In this document: piece by piece, positions 19,766 to 30,405 of the stretch
Numbering within the stretch: the stretch's first letter is position 1
How the letters are laid out: each line of letters begins with the position of its first letter
From: Pelargonium nanum
Taxonomy: Eukaryota > Streptophyta > Magnoliopsida > Geraniales > Geraniaceae
Assembly (NCBI GenBank): GCA_036897485.1
Contig: JAYMTF010000774.1
Span: forward strand, 1-30,405
Length of the DNA: 30,405 nt
Direction: 5' to 3'
Made by a program: the position numbers and the translations under genes
Notes under the pieces: model-generated
What the model was told of the DNA's origin: nothing
The model's database searches: none
What the model saw: only the letters and a program-made list of their open reading frames with translations

Positions 19766-22000
19766 TTTTTAAATGAGAATGTCAAGGTGGCGCATTTTAG
19801 CTCGTGGATTACGAGGATTTTTCAGCTCAGCTTATTGATTTTTGATTGATCCTATAGTGTTATGCTTTTGATCGTCTCCAATTTAATTTGCCATTCTTCT
19901 TTTACGGCAAAAAGTTTCTATTCTTTTTCTTTGAATACTGTAATTTAATTTAAAAGTATAGTTTTTTTTTGCGTCCTATGCGTCACGCGTGCGGCACACG
20001 ACAAATTAAAGGCGAAGGGACTGAGAGTGTTAACAAAAAGTGGCACGTGTCGCTATCGTGGTCTTTGTCTTACTCTCGGCGCCGTTTCTGCAATTCACAC
20101 TCGGGTCGGGCCTTCGGATCTGCTCCGACTTCTATCCAACTGCCCAACATGTCATTCTTTCTAGTACGAAATTATTTACTGAATTTTTCTTTTTCCTGTC
20201 TCACCCTTTAGATGCCATATGAAATGTAATTTTTTTAAACCACTATGAAATGTAGTTTGTTTCACAAAATAATAATTTATTTTTTATTTTAATGGATTGG
20301 TCTCAGGTGACCTTTTTATGGCGCGTGGAGCATTCAATCTATTACACATATTGTATTATTGAAGTATTGTGTTTCAACCTAGTTATCAATTAAATAATTA
20401 ATATATCATATCTCTTTAAATAATACACAGTTTTGTATGAGCAAATCATGTTTTTTTTTTCATTTTTGTCTTTTTTTTATTTTCGGGTGTATATACTTTT
20501 GTTTTTCGCTTCGAAACTAATAAAAAGTATTTTTGCCGATAAAAAAAACATAGTTTTGTATGATAAAAGAGACATATAAGTTACTTATTTTAAATGACTA
20601 ATTTAGATTGTCTTGGTTTGATGATATTAAAAGATGCTATTGATTTTACAGAATTTGGAAACATGAGAAGCTGATTTTGGAAGGATGATGCAAAAACAAA
20701 TCCACCAAGTCCCAAAATGGCAAAGATATTTTGGTATGCTGGCTAGCTAGTTGGTTAAGAGGTTTGGGTTGTGAAAGTAGGTGGTGTACTGTGTTTTTTT
20801 GCTTTTGCCATGGTACATAACATGGTTCATGCCTTGTACATGATCATTCATGATGACAAATTATGCCCCCATTTTATGCTATTGTATGCTTAATTTGTTT
20901 CGATAAGCTCATGCACCCTGCACGGTTTTGATCTTGTTTTATTTGGTGACACTACATATTCTTTAAAGGAGGTGTCACATCAGTCAAATTTAGATGAGAT
21001 AATAAGTAACTTTTTTGGTAAATTGTTATAATTCGTGATTTTAAAGAGTTGAGCTGTTGCTAACCTCCTTCAAATAGATTTTTCAAACAAAAATCTCACG
21101 CCTCTCGTGGAAAATCAATCCTCCTTCAAGAGGCCCTAAATAATTATAGATTATTCTTTATCCAATGCAATCCTCATGTATCAATTTCTTAAGATTTAAT
21201 ATCATATTTTATGTTGTTTTGTTGCCCTCAATTACTCATTATAACAAATCGATGATTTATGATTTATGCAATAATTGTTGTCTTGAAAATGCAATATGGG
21301 TCGACCTGATTCTTTGATAGGATCGACCAAAATCTGTTATGTTATATTGACTTCTAAATAATGGTTCAAATTTTCTACAGATAAGGTCAACCCAATTTAA
21401 ACTGTTTTATTAAAATTCATATAAAATGTCAAACAAGCATATGCAGATGCAGTCGACCAAATCTGACATATTATAGTAGTTTACATTACTAAATTAATGT
21501 ACATACTAGTTATAATTTATTGTAAAAAACATTAAACATCTTGATGTTAAGTCTAATCCTAATGTCTCATGTTATCTCAATATTGCTTATGTACATATCT
21601 ACACAATCCAATAATATATTATATTCATAAAATAGTCCATCTTCTTACAAGGTCGCATGCCAGTCACTACGCACCCACAACTACCACCATTAATTATGCA
21701 TCTTATCTTTGTTGTTATATATGTGTTTAGTCAAATTGACCTTTTCAATTAGCATGCATTAACTCATTAACAATCAAATCAAGGATTATCCAAAACAAAA
21801 TTATTCCCAATACTATCTTCAGTCTTCACTTCACATAATAGTGATTGGTCCCACCAACTGACTATAGGTGACATCACAATTCACAAGTAAGAAAAAGAGT
21901 AGAGGGTTGAAATTCGAAACATGGTGTTGGACAGCTCTCATTTTAAAACTATTGAATGATTAAACCTAATTAATCTAGCAAACACTTTGTTTTATATTTG
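19766..22000. other. ARF5 upstream region, no gene seen
   Basis: A short GC-richer patch at 19970-20125 contains CACGTG (20043-20048) and CGCGTG-like words and may be proximal promoter. The rest is AT-rich with T runs near 20450 and 20475. A diverged repeat described separately occupies about 21290-21490. No ORF of convincing coding character on either strand. Confidence 0.5.
21290..21490. repeat. Diverged dispersed repeat, copy A
   Basis: Shares the 17-base word TGTTATGTTATATTGAC (21335-21351) and a second block, GACC-AAT-TGA-AT-TTATAGTA-TTTA, with the segment at 29470-29600, in the same orientation. Copy A has about 70 extra bases between the blocks. Family unknown. Confidence 0.5.
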
Positions 22001-22111
22001 AGTTCTGTAGAGCAAATAATTATCAAAGATTAGATTAGGAAAGGCACGTGAGAAAAGCCAAAACTTTAGGCTCATATATATCATATAGTATAAATAAAAA
22101 AGAGGAAATAG

Positions 22112-22179
22112 GTAGTAGCTAGGTTCATGAGATTAGTATGAGGAAGTAGTAGCTAGGTTCATGAGATTAGTATGAGGAA
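22112..22179 (+). repeat. Perfect 34-bp tandem duplication
   Basis: GTAGTAGCTAGGTTCATGAG plus 14 further bases occurs twice head to tail (22112-22145, 22146-22179) without mismatch, so the duplication is recent. Nearby, a roughly 34-base segment (AGAGCAAATAATTATC[A/G]AAGATTAG...) is also present twice, at about 22009 and 22251, and CCACAAAGAGGATCA twice at about 22237 and 22284. Confidence 0.9.
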
Positions 22180-22324
22180 TTAAAAGTAGCAATAAGGGTT
22201 AAGAGACAAGAGGCATAAAATGCATAGGTTGAGGGTCCACAAAGAGGATCAGAGCAAATAATTATCGAAGATTAGATTAGGAACCACAAAGAGGATCATC
22301 ATGATAAGCCATAATTTGAGAGTG

Positions 22325-22376
22325 GAAGAAGAAGAAGAAGAAGAAGAAGAAGAAGAAGAAGAAGAAGAAGAAGAAG
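22325..22376 (+). repeat. (GAA)17 microsatellite
   Basis: 52 bases of uninterrupted GAA repeat. The purine-only strand could form triplex DNA and should be length-polymorphic. It gives a meaningless poly-Ser ORF on the other strand. Confidence 0.97.
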
Positions 22377-25300
22377 GTTGTAGGGATGTAAGGGGACATT
22401 TGCTTCTCAATCTTACACCAACAACTACACACTCACTCTTCATTCCATTGTCCTTTTCAAAGATCAAAACAAATGAGTAGTGAACTGATAAGCATAGATA
22501 CAATATTCAAAGGAATATCTTTAATTTTCCACTATTCTTTTCTATATTTCAATACAAATACCTACCATATATAATGGGTATGGATTATGGAATGGGTTCT
22601 TACTTTACTACTGTTGTCATCATCCACAATGTATTGTCTACTGATTGAATTTGAAAGCAACACTGCATTCATTCTACTTGGTGGTCTTACTGACTTGCTG
22701 TATCAACCTACCTCAAATCTAATCAACACTTTAACTCTATTTAAAGCTCACAAGGTAGTCCCAAGTACCCCGAACTAGTTACGTGAAAAATATGACAACT
22801 TGAGGATAGTTATGTGCATTTACTCCATAATTTTACGTATTACATGATGGTGGCATGATAAAATGTAATGTGGCGTTGGAGTTCATTACTGATGAGGTGA
22901 TAATAATGTCTCTATTGTAGAGCCCTTGAGGCACTAGTGTTTTGGAGGTCACCGGAAAAAGAAGTGTGAGAGATTGCTCCGGAGGTACCCTACCTAGAAG
23001 TTTCGCATGTACTTATCATAAACTAAATCATGAAACAAGTCCAAGTCTTTATTCTCTTCTATATTCTAATTACTGTTATACATTTCAAAACTAGTTCATT
23101 TGTATTTTAAATGGCTTCATTGTCTCCAATGTTTATGGTGATAATGTTAGACATCTCTTGTATATATACAGCTTATGATTCTCAACGAAAATATCCAAAA
23201 ACAATTTTTCAAAACCATTATACTTTTTTGGTACTAATCCACAAGACGCAGTACACTAAAATTACCTATTAATCTTTTATACATACATCAACTGAAAGTT
23301 GTGACATTTTCTTTTTACTAAACAAAAGTTGTGATTAGTTTTATTAAATCAAAATTACATGTATATTACATGTTAAGAATGCATTGAAACAATAAGGATG
23401 TCAAATCATGTCATGGGTTATATCAAAGTGATGCAGCTTTGAATATGGATGGAGTTGGTGCTTCTAATATGGAATTAGGTAGCGGTCATATCTTGTAGTA
23501 ATGAATGTGGTCAACTGCACCATTTTCGTAAATTAAAAGATGGTACAATACAACCAATCTTTAATTACACGCAAATCTTTTACTATTCTATCTATAACTA
23601 GATCCACTAATTGGAGCATCTAACAAATTGATGTATTTACTATTTATGTGTGAGAGGATCCAAACTCCAATTGCAAAGTTGTAACTTGTAAGTAAGGTGC
23701 TCCACTTAATTAATTAGTCAACTTTAGTGTATTGGGAAATGACTTTAACTTCAAATGAAGAAACAAGCATTGTGCTTAGTGTTATTATTGGATGACTTCT
23801 CAAAATGGTATTAGTGAAGGCCTGCTTTGAAAACAATTCAAGTTTGTACTACCTGAGGCCCATCTCCACTAGGCCCACATTTGTTAGACAAAGGCCCATC
23901 TCCTCCAATGGTCAAACTGAATATTTGTATTGAAATTGTTGATTGATTTGGGTTTAGAAATGAAAGATAATGAAGAACAAGTGGTGACAGATTGTAAAGT
24001 ATATAAGGTGTCATGATAATACGATATCATAGCCATATCCCATAGTGATTGTCTTTATTTGGTAAACCTAGCTACACACACACTGTAACAAAAGCATCAA
24101 CCATTTGGATTCTGATAGATCATAGATATGGCTATGAATATATATGCTTACAGCTATACCTCTGAATCTAATTTGTTTTGTTATAACAATTTCTTTTTGA
24201 AAAGTTGGAAGTGGAAGACAGTAGCAAGTGTTCAAAGTACATTCCATTTGCATCCATCCATCATCCATGTAGTACTTATGAATTATATATGATTCAGCAT
24301 TTGCATTTGCATTTGCATGAATTGATTTTATTGACAGATGTATATACATACATACATGTATTATATAAGGTATGGGGTTTCTTTCAAAAACACCCCATAT
24401 TCCTTGTGGGACCCCTCTCCCCTTGTAAATCCATTTCTTAAAATATAAATACAAAACCATTTACAAATAATTTATACATAAAGAAAATGGGTTTTAATAC
24501 ACAAAAAAGTGTAAAATTAAAGAAATGAGGGGGGAAGGAGTGGGAGGAGATGGTTGGTGAATGATTCTGAGAGCCATGTGAGGGGTTGCATTTCTTTAGG
24601 AGAAGAATACAGAAAGATGATGTGACACAAACTGTGCCCAATAATCCATTGCATGCCTCTTTTATATGGGAAACAATGTTTTAATCTTTCATTTGATCAA
24701 TTTGTTTTTGCGTAATTATGCATCAAGTGTTCGTACAACTTAAGATTGCTCTTCGATGGTCTTATTAGTTGCTGGGCGGATTTTAAAATATCATCCCATC
24801 ATCGTTTATTTTAGAAATCGGATTTTCTCAATTCCCATACGGGAATTTGAATTGATTCAAATAAAAATAATAATAAGAAACATTGGCCATAATTTCTCAG
24901 TGGTAATCAAATACCATTCCCATCCTGAAATGATCATCTTGGTTTTTATTTTGAGAATGATTAATGAAAAATCAGTTCGTGACATTTGTTGTAATAAATC
25001 TAATTAAGTGGATTTAACTAACTCGTGAAAGAGTTTATTATTGATAATTCATACATAACTAACATCCAAGGAATAATATTAACATTCATCTGAAACAGAT
25101 TCAAAGCAAATACGGGCTGAAATTGGAACTAAAAAGTACTCATTTCATATGAGCTGAAATTCAGTTAATACATTCCAAACGAATATATACTCTGTCTATA
25201 CTTATTGAATATTCATACGTCGTTGTGTGGTATATATTATGAGATCATTTTCTTTGTGGGTCATGTAATCCCCGAACATAAACAATTTAAGAATTGAAGT

Positions 25301-25670
25301 ATTGGGGAAAAGTTGAGGTAGAATCTTTATGTTAGTTAGCGTTTCATATTCAAGAGAAAAAATTGGTAAATCTGCTATGTTTATAATGGATTTGGGGGAT
25401 CTTTTTTCAAATGCTCAAAGATTGATTGCTGACAAATTTATAATGGTCCAAGATACGCAATCTTTGATCTTCATCCACTATTTAATCTATTTGATTGATC
25501 ATGTTTGTTGTGTTGCATTATGTTCATGATGACTTCAATTTCTCTCCAGGGCTAAAGGAATCTTTTGGTTATACAGAGCTATATGGTTTAACAACTCAAC
25601 TTCATGAAGTTTTTTTATTAATTCACCTCATGCTAAGTAGAGTATCATTTTATATTGAAATGTGATATTC
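22377..25670. other. AT-rich intergenic region, no gene seen
   Basis: No recognisable coding text; the longest frame (minus, 24460-24068) lacks coding texture. Three GGCCCA words occur within 45 bases (23857, 23872, 23893). A short GCATTT run lies near 24298-24318 and a G-rich stretch near 24528-24560. Confidence 0.5.
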
Positions 25671-26284
25671 TCTCCATGTCAAAATGAACGTTGTAGTTCT
25701 TCTAAAAAATTACACAAAAGGGGTGTTCTTTCCTTATTTTAGAAAGTTAAGTATCCATAAATTGTGATAGTTAACTTATCTTCTCTGTCCAGACTCTCAA
25801 AAATAAAAAACTTATCTTTTTTGTCCCAAAATAAGTGTATTGTTTTTCTTATAATTTGGGGAAGTTAGTTATAATAAGTCAGTCTTTCTTGAATATGTTA
25901 TAATACATGTGCATGAGAACACAAGAGGAAATATACAAAACTAAGTAACTTATCTTAAATTTTTCTCAAAATAGAAAGTATGTCACTTATTTTGGGACAT
26001 GTGAAGTTATAAGTTAGTACAATCTTTTAAGTTTGTTACTCCAACTGTTTCAAAATGAGTATTCTTATTTTGTTTTGAAAAAAAAAATAAACAAAGTTAG
26101 CTAGTGTTGTATATTTACTCTTGCATTCTCATAATCATGTATTATAATAAATTCAAAAAATACTAACTAACTGATTAATGATGTTATTGAAGTTCATTCA
26201 TAACTAATTTCTTAAAAAAAATAAACGAGAACACTCATTTTGTCTCAAAAATTTAAGGAATAAATGACACTTATTTTAAAATGG
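25671..26284. mobile_element. Nest of mariner/Stowaway-like MITE ends
   Basis: Ends of the 'TCCGTCCCAAAATAAGTGTC' type recur in both orientations. TTTTGTCCCAAAATAAGTGTATTG (25819-25842) faces TATGTCACTTATTTTGGGAC (25979-25998), about 176 bp element. CTGTTTCAAAATGAGTATTCT (26045-26065) faces AGAACACTCATTTTGTCTCAA (26228-26248), about 200 bp. Single outer ends are at 25671 (TCTCCATGTCAAAATGAACG) and 26262-26284 (AAATGACACTTATTTTAAAATGG). This suggests two or more related short non-autonomous elements inserted in or beside one another. Confidence 0.7.
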
Positions 26285-26447
26285 ATGAATAACACATGAT
26301 CATGATGATATAAGCGCATATATCACACTAACTTTTTCTTAATTTTTATGGACTTATAAACAAATGGGATAGTGAAAGTAATTATTAAAAAATATATAAA
26401 GTTGAGTGAGTACTTGTAAGGCAACTACATTTACGTGCCAATGAGCA

Positions 26448-26463
26448 TCTCTATGTTACATTT
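26448..26463. repeat. Target-site duplication, left copy
   Basis: TCTCTATGTTACATTT, identical in all 16 bases to 26604-26619 on the other side of the SINE-like insertion. Confidence 0.9.
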
Positions 26464-26603
26464 TTTTAAAAAAAATTGAGCTACACAACAGAGGGTAGCT
26501 CTCCCCTTATAACCCAAAATCCCACCCCACCCGACGCAGTGAAATTTGAACCCACGAACTCCTACTTGGAGACGTGTGTCTTTTGCGCCACCCCCTAAGG
26601 GGC
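26464..26603 (-). mobile_element. tRNA-derived SINE-like insertion, about 140 bp
   Basis: On the minus strand it begins GCCCCTTAGGGGGTGGCGCAAAAG (A-box-like TGGCGCAAAAG), has GTGGGTTCAAATTTC about 38 bases further on (B-box-like GGTTCAAATTT), then a GC-rich body, and ends in T8A8 tail sequence. Perfect 16-bp direct repeats flank it, as left by LINE-type target-primed integration. It has no ORF. The B box departs from GGTTCGANNCC, so the copy is probably transcriptionally weak. Family not identified. Confidence 0.82.
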
Positions 26604-26619
26604 TCTCTATGTTACATTT
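26604..26619. repeat. Target-site duplication, right copy
   Basis: Perfect 16-base match to 26448-26463. Confidence 0.9.
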
Positions 26620-28085
26620 GGATATATATGTTTAGTTAGTCGACAAATCAACCTAATAAGAACTCATTACACTTACTATATAAAATAAATAAAAAAAAAC
26701 ATGTACAAAATGAAAATGTTGATCTCTAGAGCATAAATTTGATAGGTATATAGTGATGCTACAAGGTCAACTTAAAATTTATATGTTTACCACACCAATC
26801 TTCAAGTGATTTTTCTTATGCGCTAAATATTTAAAGTGGACAATGATTTTATTAAATTATAACTCATAAGAATTTGTTGGATAATCTAAAAAGAAATTAA
26901 GTATTTTCTGGTTACATAAATAAAATGAGAGTCAAGTTCACACTAGTATTAATTTATAAATGTTTGATATAAAGCATAGACATATCCTTCTATATATATA
27001 TATATATTAATTTATTTCTATAAAATAAATTCCAATCATTATCAATGATTAGAGAGCTGATAAAATATGATTAGTTCAAGAGAAACTACAATTAGACTCA
27101 ACATTCTCAAATTCATCAACTACTACTTAACTTATTGTTTTAATTTTTATTTTGGAAAGGTATTGTTTTTTTGATAAATGATAAAAGAAAAATATAAATT
27201 GGTAACCGCTAATTAACTTATTGAGTCAATATTTGAAATTTCAGGAATTAATTTTTGTTTAGAAAAAGTTCAACACCAAAATTAGATCGAAACACGAAAG
27301 TTCAAATACTATTTTGTGTCGAAATACAAAAATTTAAGAATTATTTTAGTTAAAAATATTCGTGAACTATATTGGATTGAAACAAAAAAGTTCATGAAAC
27401 ACGTTGGTATTTTACCTCAAATTATTTCACCAAATTAAAAATTCAAACCTTCCAAATAAAAAAAAAGTTGATGTGAAATTTTTATACAATCAAACTTTAT
27501 ACAGCATCTCATGGTACATATTTTGAAAATTGTTAGAAATATCATCAACTAGTTCTGCCAAATTGGTGTTCTTTTAATTAATTTATTATTAGGAATATGA
27601 TGAATTGACTTAACTCAACAACATTAATCAAATTAATTGTGTCAACAGACGAACAATCTGGTGAGCTGGTTTAATTACCTAATCAGCTACTAAATTTGGA
27701 TTTGGATTTATTTTATGGCTATATTGGGCACTTGTCATTTGTAGGCACATATCAAATAATTTATTTTCTTCCATGGGATTAAAAGCTGGATATTAGCAAG
27801 AAAAATACAGGGATCCGATATGATAATTGTTTATATATTTCAATCTTCTTGTGTGTGTATATATAATGGGATTTTGCAATATTTAATTTGGGAAGTAACA
27901 ATGTATGCAAATTGCAAACAAAGAAAAGTTGTTATGATAATGAAATGAGGAGCGATATATACACACAAAAATGTCATTTATTTTTTTCTCCGTAATAAGT
28001 TGGGATTATATTTCAATTTGGCGGTTGTATTTTGAGCTAAAAATTAAAGTGACGGTATATGAAAAATCAAAATAACAAAAGAAAT
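26620..28085. other. AT-rich intergenic region, no gene seen
   Basis: Very AT-rich, with a (TA)n run at about 26992-27006 and no coding texture on either strand. The stretch 27250-27420 has phrases recurring with variation ('gaaac-aaaagttca-ga'), which may be an old degenerate repeat. Confidence 0.5.
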
Positions 28086-28089
28086 CACA

Positions 28090-28500
28090 ACACGTGGCGC
28101 TTGAGCGCCCGTCATCCCCTCCCTCGAAGGCCAAGCAATCCACCGACACGGATCCTCAACCACCTCGGCTCGCCCGGAGCCCTTCGGCCCATCCAGAGAC
28201 CTTCCGCGCCCCCCCTCCCTGTCCAATTAAAAAATTGTCAAAAGTTCTCTCAGAGTCCCAAAGTCTCCCCCCAAAGCTCTCTCTAGAGTCCTAAAGTTTC
28301 CAAGTATCATTCAAATGACTTGACACAAAATGAAGTTCACAAAGGCCAAAAGGAGTCGGGCAGGACACCAAGACCACGATCCTAGTGTTGATGTCGTGGC
28401 CCTGAGGTATGAACAAAGCGAACCCTCCCTATCCCGGACGGAGCAAGCTCTACCTAAAACAGGACCCAAGCGAAAAATATCGGTGCCTCTTCCATTCGTA
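28090..28500. other. GC-rich island of unknown origin
   Basis: In strong contrast to its flanks, this stretch is C-rich and dense in CpG, with a hairpin GGCGCTTGAGCGCC at about 28097-28110. Overlapping ORFs exist on both strands (for example 28059-28286 and 28330-28632, both plus), but composition alone could keep these open and I recognise no protein. A fragment of a GC-rich LTR or a captured gene piece is possible. Confidence 0.5.
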
Positions 28501-29460
28501 ATTTTATTCATCACCAATTTAATTCTTCGTGCCAAAATCAATGGCCGTTTTTTACAAGCAAATTTGATTTTGCTGTGTGTGTTTTGCAATAATATTAATA
28601 TATGTAGATGCACTCACCGAAAGTTAATGTGAAGACAAAAATAAAGAGTTCGTGAGCATAACTCTGTTAAGTTAATTATATATTTTTAAATTAAACAAGC
28701 TTTGTCAATATTGTGACTGCTAGACTCACTAGTGCTAAACTAATTAAATTAGTGATAATACTAAATTAATTACTGTGTTAACTCTGTAGGTAGCATCAAC
28801 AATGTCGGTAGCATTGGGGAGATTCTCCCGAAACAAACAAACACCTCCTCCTTCCACCTTTCTAATTACTTAATTAATTTGTTTGTACTTTGTACGTCAT
28901 TACCTAATTTTATCCATTTGTTTTTCACATAAAGTTATTATCAATGTTGTATGAATTGAAGTGATGGACTATATTTGTCATGTAATTGTAATATATGGTG
29001 GAAATTCACCCCAATTATTGTCAAATAAGTACAATTAATTTACAATTCTGTAAAATAATGTACCTTCAAGATTGAAAATCACAATTCTGTAAAAAAAGAA
29101 AAGAAAAATGATTGAAAGCATAACAATCATCTTGTTTGGTAACACTATTATCTTCTTAAAGAAAGTGTTGCATAAGAAGTACTTAAAGAAGAATTTGATT
29201 AAGTTGTTTGGTAAAAACCATAAAATGGCTTGAGTTAGGGAAGTCTCCAACAAAGCTCCTTTAAGATGTTGATTTATGTAGGAACCCAATATCTCATGTG
29301 GAATTTTTGGATCCTTGAAGGAAAAGATATAAAACATAAATTACGTTCTTACCTTTATATTATGTTGAAAACGTAAATAAATTTCATAATTAAACTCTCT
29401 ATCATTTATGTTGTAGAGGCAAATAATTTTAAGAAGTTTCTTGTTTATTCAAATAAAGGA
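28501..29460. other. AT-rich intergenic region, no gene seen
   Basis: No coding texture. TAATTAATT-type words and oligo-A/T runs dominate. The minus-strand ORF at 29337-29035 is Lys/Phe/Ile-rich as expected of random AT sequence. Confidence 0.5.
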
Positions 29461-29469
29461 AGTGCATTT

Positions 29470-29600
29470 GGACCTAATTTGTCGATAAGGTTGACCGATT
29501 ATGTTATGTTATATTGACCCGTAAAATGATAAATGATGTTTTTGCAAATGACGATGACCGAATATGATATGTTATAGTACTTTAAATTAATTAATTCATA
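29470..29600. repeat. Diverged dispersed repeat, copy B
   Basis: Partner of 21290-21490. The identical 17-base core lies at 29502-29518, and a second block at about 29546-29582 (GATGACCGAATATGATATGT...) resembles the second block of copy A. Same orientation. Confidence 0.5.
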
Positions 29601-29699
29601 TGTTGTTTAATGACCAATAATGTTTTGAAAGTATCTAATGACTAATAAATAAATTACTAATTATTTATATCGAGTGCCTGAAATATCAGCCACGTTTTA

Positions 29700-29720
29700 T
29701 TGGCTGAGACTCTCAGCCAA
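29700..29720. repeat. Perfect 10-bp inverted repeat with 1-base centre
   Basis: TTGGCTGAGA-C-TCTCAGCCAA. It is near-palindromic DNA in an AT-rich setting and could extrude a cruciform or be a binding site for a dimer. Confidence 0.85.
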
Positions 29721-29730
29721 GACACAAACT

Positions 29731-30165
29731 ATGAATTCGGGCGGCGCTCCATGTCCACAAATTCATTAAGGCATATATGTGTGTTAATTGAGTATTTCAA
29801 CCAATAAGTTATGACTCGGATTTGTTTTTTCTTATTTAAATATTTCATGTTTATTTTGTTCGTTTTAACAATTGATAACTCCTTACAATTTTTTTACGGG
29901 TTCTTTTAATAATGTTATCAAACAAGGATCTATTCTAAAATTTGGAGGCATGTGTTGCGAACTTGCGATTGATTAGTGGAAGGGCAGTGACAATGTCCAC
30001 TTATAAAAGGCACATGTATTTTTTTTTTGGGGAAATGACATATGAGGGCCTAGTTTTCGGTTTCATAACACATAAAGTACCTAAGTTTTAAAATGTAGTT
30101 TTGGAAGTACTTAAGTTATTTACAAGTCTGTCAACCGTTAGATTTAATGAGAAAGTTCAATTTTT
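29731..30165. other. Intergenic region with a repeat-like right part, no gene seen
   Basis: From about 30030 the text (ACATATGAGGGCCTAG, AAAGTACCTAAGTTTT, GGAAGTACTTAAGTTATT, CAACCGTTAGATTTAA) has the style of dispersed plant repeats with internally repeated words. It probably continues past the window. Confidence 0.35.
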
Positions 30166-30190
30166 TGGTCATGTGCGGTTCACATGACCA
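30166..30190. repeat. 10-bp inverted repeat, 5-base loop
   Basis: TGGTCATGTG-CGGTT-CACATGACCA, a perfect stem inside the repeat-like stretch at the right edge. Confidence 0.85.
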
Positions 30191-30405
30191 ATTAAAAGTA
30201 AAAACCGCAAAATACCCCTATCTTCCTCAAAACCCATATCTTCAAACCCAAATTTCATCTATAACCAGTTGCTTTGGTTCTTATGCTTTGATCTTTTCAC
30301 TTTTGTTTTTGGGTTCGTTAATTTTCCCTTCTTTGGTTTTTTATACCAGACATAGTTAGGAAATCAGAGTAACTTAAATACGATGGAAACCAACAAACTC
30401 AAAAC

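Noticed and set aside
20040..20222. 60-codon ORF with a hydrophobic signal-peptide-like start
   Set aside because: Short, in the ARF5 upstream region, no family match, and the hydrophobic run follows from T-rich sequence.
20569..20574. TGTCTC auxin-response element (minus strand) upstream of ARF5
   Set aside because: A single six-base match is expected about once per 2 kb on two strands; no inverted or direct repeat partner is nearby.
22249..22503. Poly-Ser ORF on the minus strand
   Set aside because: It is only the translation of the GAA microsatellite.
24068..24460. 130-codon minus-strand ORF
   Set aside because: It contains simple-repeat translation (ANANANA) and AT-driven Ile/Tyr/Lys composition; no family resemblance.
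26520..26603. tRNA-gene-like B-box on the minus strand
   Set aside because: No cloverleaf can be drawn, the anticodon arm and acceptor stem are missing, and the target duplications fit a SINE better.

Overview
The window is nuclear DNA of a eudicot plant. It has AT-rich intergenic sequence, spliced genes with short AT-rich introns, a Ty3-type LTR retrotransposon primed by initiator tRNA-Met, and small TIR and SINE-like insertions. I cannot fix the species from sequence alone. The base-level exon models below rest on splice signals, phase continuity and recognisable protein families.

Layout. 1-5198 is the right-hand part of a Ty3/gypsy chromovirus-type retrotransposon: the 3' end of its 5' LTR, PBS, broken gag-pol, PPT and complete 3' LTR. 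It sits inside an older Mutator-like (MULE) transposase relic on the minus strand (5199 to about 5750). Next is a plus-strand gene, 6683-12142, encoding a CCCH zinc-finger protein of the Arabidopsis C3H6 (At1g19860) type, with a 60-nt first coding exon and a 3.9-kb first intron. After a 1.7-kb convergent spacer comes a minus-strand 14-exon gene, 13856-19054, encoding auxin response factor 5 / MONOPTEROS (At1g19850 type). These two are neighbours in Arabidopsis as well, so this is a conserved gene pair. From about 19.8 kb to the right edge (about 10.6 kb) I see no convincing gene. That stretch holds the ARF5 promoter side, microsatellites, small duplications, a nest of mariner/Stowaway-like MITE ends, a tRNA-derived SINE-like insertion with perfect 16-bp target-site duplications, and an unexplained GC-rich island.

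Most notable observation. All 14 ARF5 exons join in phase except exon 1 to exon 2. Exon 2 is one nucleotide short between the 'GIRK' and 'ELWH' coding segments, beside an A5 run, and the normally near-invariant 'LWHACAGPL' motif just downstream reads 'LWHRGASAM'. This copy is therefore a damaged allele, a rescued splice variant, or an assembly/sequence error. Other points are a GC-AG intron in ARF5, uORF-rich leaders on both genes, and the nested transposon history. I found no operon-like or wholly new system; the right-hand third is mainly transposon debris.
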